Shown here in pieces: positions 61,866 through 64,000 of a DNA stretch of 64,000 nt (position 1 is its first letter; each line of letters starts with the position of its first letter). The position numbers and the translations under genes are program-made. Below the pieces are notes generated by a model, which was given only the letters and a program-made list of their open reading frames with translations, did no database searches and was not told the DNA's origin. Source of the DNA: Lunatibacter salilacus (GTDB lineage Bacteria > Bacteroidota > Bacteroidia > Cytophagales > Cyclobacteriaceae); contig NZ_VOLC01000004.1 in the NCBI RefSeq assembly GCF_009797935.1, positions 308,988 to 372,987 on the forward strand. The letters run 5' to 3'.

Positions 61866-61905
61866 GTGATGTATTTTTGTAAATCACTCTTAATATAACT
61901 CTTAA
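61866..61905 (+). promoter_or_regulatory. Putative operator of the XRE regulator
   Basis: A dyad GTGATGTA-N6-TAAATCAC (61866-61887; 7 of 8 pairs) is followed by two direct repeats ACTCTTAA at 61886-61893 and 61898-61905 (12-nt spacing, about one helical turn). It also contains TATTTTTG (61872-61879), an exact -7 box. It lies between the divergent mobile-element genes, 13 nt before the regulator start, so autoregulation is likely. Confidence 0.45.
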
Positions 61906-61918
61906 AAACGAGGTATTT

Positions 61919-62254
61919 ATGGCTTTTTCAGACAGATTGGCGTTCGCACGCAAGCAGAAAAAAATCAGGCAGGCAGACCTGAGGAAGCTCGTCGGGACTT
62001 CGGGGGATATCATCGGCAAGTATGAACGGGGTGAAAACATCCCATCCATTGACGTGGCCGCAAAGATCGCCGACTCACTTGGGGTCAGGCTGGATTACCT
62101 GGTCAAGGACGGGGAGTACGAGCGCATTGACAACGAAACGCTCAAAAAACTGAAGGAGATCCAAAACCTGGATCCTGAAAACAAGTCACACGTCTGCGTC
62201 ACCATCGATGCCTTCATCAAGGCCGCCAACCTCAAAATTATCGCTGCTTTGTAA
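61919..62254 (+). CDS. XRE/Cro-CI family transcriptional regulator
   Basis: A 111-residue regulator with a complete HTH_3 domain over residues 3-62 (FSDRLAFARKQKKIRQADLRKLVGTSGDIIGKYERGENIPSIDVAAKIADSLGVRLDYLV) and a short helical tail (IDNETLKKLKEIQNLDPENKSHVCVTIDAFIKAANLKI) common in Bacteroidota relatives. It faces away from the broken small-protein/primase pair across a 130-nt region with candidate operator repeats. It appears intact even though the element it belongs to is not. Codon use looks more GC-rich than that of the neighbouring small genes. Confidence 0.9.
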   Translation: MAFSDRLAFARKQKKIRQADLRKLVGTSGDIIGKYERGENIPSIDVAAKIADSLGVRLDYLVKDGEYERIDNETLKKLKEIQNLDPENKSHVCVTIDAFIKAANLKIIAAL

Positions 62255-62310
62255 TGAGATCTTTTATGATTTTACAAATTGTCGTTTCACCCATTATGAT
62301 TCACAAATCG

Positions 62311-62772
62311 ATGATCTTGGTAAAAAATACAATACACCATATCTGTAAATACCTGATAATTGGCACCTTATTCATTAAATGCTCTCCAAAAAGCCATAAA
62401 GAACAAGAAATCACTGGAGCTTGGATGTTTAAGGACTTAAGTGGTATGTATAATGAAGCTTTAATTAGCAATGATTTTTTTATTATCCATAATGAAGTGA
62501 TGGGGACTTCAATCTCAAAAACCCTCGATTTAAGTGATGCTTTTTTTACAATTTCCACCGAAGACAATGGACATATTAAATATCAAATTTCAAACTCTGA
62601 AACAAACAATCTTGTCATTTTGAATGAATTTGAAAAACTAGAACTAAAACCCATAGATATAAGTACTGATATCGATTTAATTGGCCACGGTAATCAAGAG
62701 GAGATTGCAAAATACTGGCAAGAATTTCGAGAAAGAAAAAATTCAATCGAAAGGGAAGAAATCCTTCTATAG
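62311..62772 (+). CDS. Hypothetical lipoprotein
   Basis: A 153-residue product starting MILVKNTIHHICKYLIIGTLFIKC, a lipoprotein signal with Cys at residue 24. The open frame reaches up to 62254, where an ATG overlaps the regulator's stop, but that start would bury the signal peptide. The mature part opens EITGAWMFKDLSGMYNEALISNDFFIIHNEV, a lipocalin-like strand pattern, and ends in a charged helix. It is AT-rich and overlaps the convergent immunity gene by 6 nt. Function unknown. Confidence 0.5.
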   Translation: MILVKNTIHHICKYLIIGTLFIKCSPKSHKEQEITGAWMFKDLSGMYNEALISNDFFIIHNEVMGTSISKTLDLSDAFFTISTEDNGHIKYQISNSETNNLVILNEFEKLELKPIDISTDIDLIGHGNQEEIAKYWQEFRERKNSIEREEILL

Positions 62773-63165
62773 TCGATACTTGTTAAAAGCTCTAATTTTT
62801 TCCTTCAAAGAAATAGACAATACCGCCATTACCGATATTGGAATGCAGAAACCTATAAACACAACTTGAATAGATTTATTCTGGATAAAAACATTATCTC
62901 TCCAATACCCCTTGAAAAGAAAATAACTGACGAAGCAGGCTAGGATTAACAATAATCCAAAAACAATGAAAGCATATACAGGGATTACCCTGGCATGGAC
63001 GCTATTCAAATGGATATTGTCCGATTTACAACAATACTTACATTCCACACCGAATTCCTTTCCTACTTTCTCTGAAAGTTTATAGCGATCTTCATAGAAA
63101 GAAAATATAGAGTTGGCTTTACCGCATTTTCTGCATATATAAACCAACTCTAGCATATATCTCAT
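62767..63165 (-). CDS. Putative immunity protein with zinc-ribbon and two membrane segments
   Basis: A 132-residue protein. It opens with a possible zinc ribbon ([11 protein letters not shown] ... [12 protein letters not shown]: CxxC...CxxC), followed by two spans ([40 protein letters not shown]) and a basic end. Its start overlaps the stop of the RHS gene by ATGA (63162-63165), a coupling typical of toxin and immunity genes. It is the best-supported immunity candidate because the toxin in front is open and uninterrupted. No known immunity family was recognised. Confidence 0.6.
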   Translation of the reverse strand: MRYMLELVYICRKCGKANSIFSFYEDRYKLSEKVGKEFGVECKYCCKSDNIHLNSVHARVIPVYAFIVFGLLLILACFVSYFLFKGYWRDNVFIQNKSIQVVFIGFCIPISVMAVLSISLKEKIRAFNKYRL

Positions 63166-64000
63166 TTTTTAAGTACTTTATATGCCTGTCTGGCTTGATT
63201 TAACCAGTCCTTACCACTCCAACTTCCCTTGTTTTGCTGTAGAAATTTGATCCAAGGGTTATTCGATAACTTTACACCTCTTGCGGCAATATTTAATTGC
63301 GATGTAACTTTCAATGCACTCCTATTCTTGGAAAAATTGTTTATTGCTGAAAGACCGCTTCCTGCAAAAGCAAAATCATCAAAACCTGCAGGACTCGGCA
63401 AAGGCATCATTCCCAAATCAGCAGCCATATAAAATGCATCTTTGCTACCGTATTTTGTAACGAGGTGTCTTCCATAATCAGACCTATTCCAAACCATTTC
63501 TCGCCTTGAAAGCCCTTGACCTTCCATATCACGAATGCTTCTAATCTTTATCCCCCCATCTTGTGCTGCATTATATCTTTCAACAAGGTCTCTAGAACTA
63601 TAATGTCCTTGGTACTCGTCAGGAATATCCGACCATAAGTCGACTTTACTGGCTGTGTAAACAAAATCTCCATCCGAACCACCTGGTTTAGAAACGGCCC
63701 CAACATGAATTTCTTCTTTGGATCCTTCAATTATAGTTTTTCTGTTTCCTATATGTACTGTTTGTTGGGAATCACCCCCCAAATCACTCACCCAAGTAAG
63801 GTCTCCCGTCTCGGTATTTAATCTCCATTCGTCCAGCATCCCGTCAGGATCAATACGGTTCAATGGATTGTTCTGGACATAGTTATACGGTGTCATCCAA
63901 GAACGTTGCTCCGCCAATGGATCCACCACCCCCCATCTCCCAATAACCGGATCATACATCCTAGCCCCATAATCATAATACCGCAGCCCGTTGTCCCCAA
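63162..64000 (-). CDS. RHS polymorphic toxin, C-terminal part (5' end beyond window)
   Basis: The frame is open to the right window edge, reading [53 protein letters not shown], the end of the RHS core. A tip of about 215 residues follows, with polar beta-rich and helical segments ([48 protein letters not shown]) and the end [32 protein letters not shown]. The core would encapsulate the tip until delivery, probably by the type VI or another Bacteroidota secretion route. The tip's activity is unknown to me. Confidence 0.85.
   Translation of the reverse strand, partial: GDNGLRYYDYGARMYDPVIGRWGVVDPLAEQRSWMTPYNYVQNNPLNRIDPDGMLDEWRLNTETGDLTWVSDLGGDSQQTVHIGNRKTIIEGSKEEIHVGAVSKPGGSDGDFVYTASKVDLWSDIPDEYQGHYSSRDLVERYNAAQDGGIKIRSIRDMEGQGLSRREMVWNRSDYGRHLVTKYGSKDAFYMAADLGMMPLPSPAGFDDFAFAGSGLSAINNFSKNRSALKVTSQLNIAARGVKLSNNPWIKFLQQNKGSWSGKDWLNQARQAYKVLKK

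Overview
The window looks like a chromosomal segment of a Bacteroidota bacterium, most likely order Cytophagales and family Cyclobacteriaceae (Algoriphagus/Cyclobacterium-like). The evidence is two SusC/SusD pairs with an ECF sigma/FecR system, type IX secretion proteins (PorP/SprF and a type-B gliding C-terminal domain), DUF5916 outer-membrane proteins, TAnnTTTG-type promoters and AT-rich start regions without strong Shine-Dalgarno sites. The family assignment is inferred from gene style and not from a marker gene. I saw no rRNA, tRNA, CRISPR array or intact transposase.

Layout. 0-7.4 kb: end of an alpha/beta hydrolase gene, a REP-like repeat pair, two divergent DUF5916 genes, a deaminase fragment, a lipoprotein and a GlcG/HbpS-like protein. 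7.6-13.6 kb: a CheB-CheR-PAS-histidine kinase fusion, a glycosyltransferase and an SDR oxidoreductase. 13.6-21.4 kb: a minus-strand type IX secretion cluster with a 1,909-residue SprB-repeat adhesin-like protein, PorP/SprF and a HAEPLYID-type protein. 21.6-28.5 kb: DUF445 protein, MobA-like nucleotidyltransferase, a three-part lipoprotein (SGNH hydrolase, propeller dehydrogenase, cupredoxin) and a DUF5005/DUF4185-like lipoprotein. 28.7-44.5 kb: a nutrient-uptake locus in which ECF sigma and FecR should control SusC1/SusD1. A second SusC/SusD pair follows, built on a duplicated but STN-deleted SusC 5' end, and then a planctomycete-type DUF1549/DUF1553 and DUF1501 pair. 44.5-48.9 kb: low-complexity DNA, Uma2 nuclease, MazEF, a membrane-anchored esterase and an EEP-family hydrolase. 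48.9-55.1 kb: a sialic-acid locus with a decayed SusC remnant, N-acetylneuraminate lyase, a mutarotase-Na+ symporter fusion and a sialidase, bracketed by related palindromes.

55.5-64 kb is a degraded accessory island: a truncated HsdR, a frameshifted mobile-element primase, an XRE regulator, and a minus-strand array of RHS toxin tips each followed by a small membrane protein that is a good candidate for its immunity factor. One RHS core here carries three short insertions. Two are about 32 nt, of related sequence, and sit in the same target with the same net length change.

The main unexplained signals are: (1) those target-specific palindromic insertions; (2) a MITE-like family of about 126 bp with five copies, one flanked by an apparent 5-bp duplication; (3) the vestigial fecR end and STN deletion that created SusC2, including an inverted hairpin loop; (4) the RHS tip/immunity array with two-membrane-segment candidate immunity proteins.
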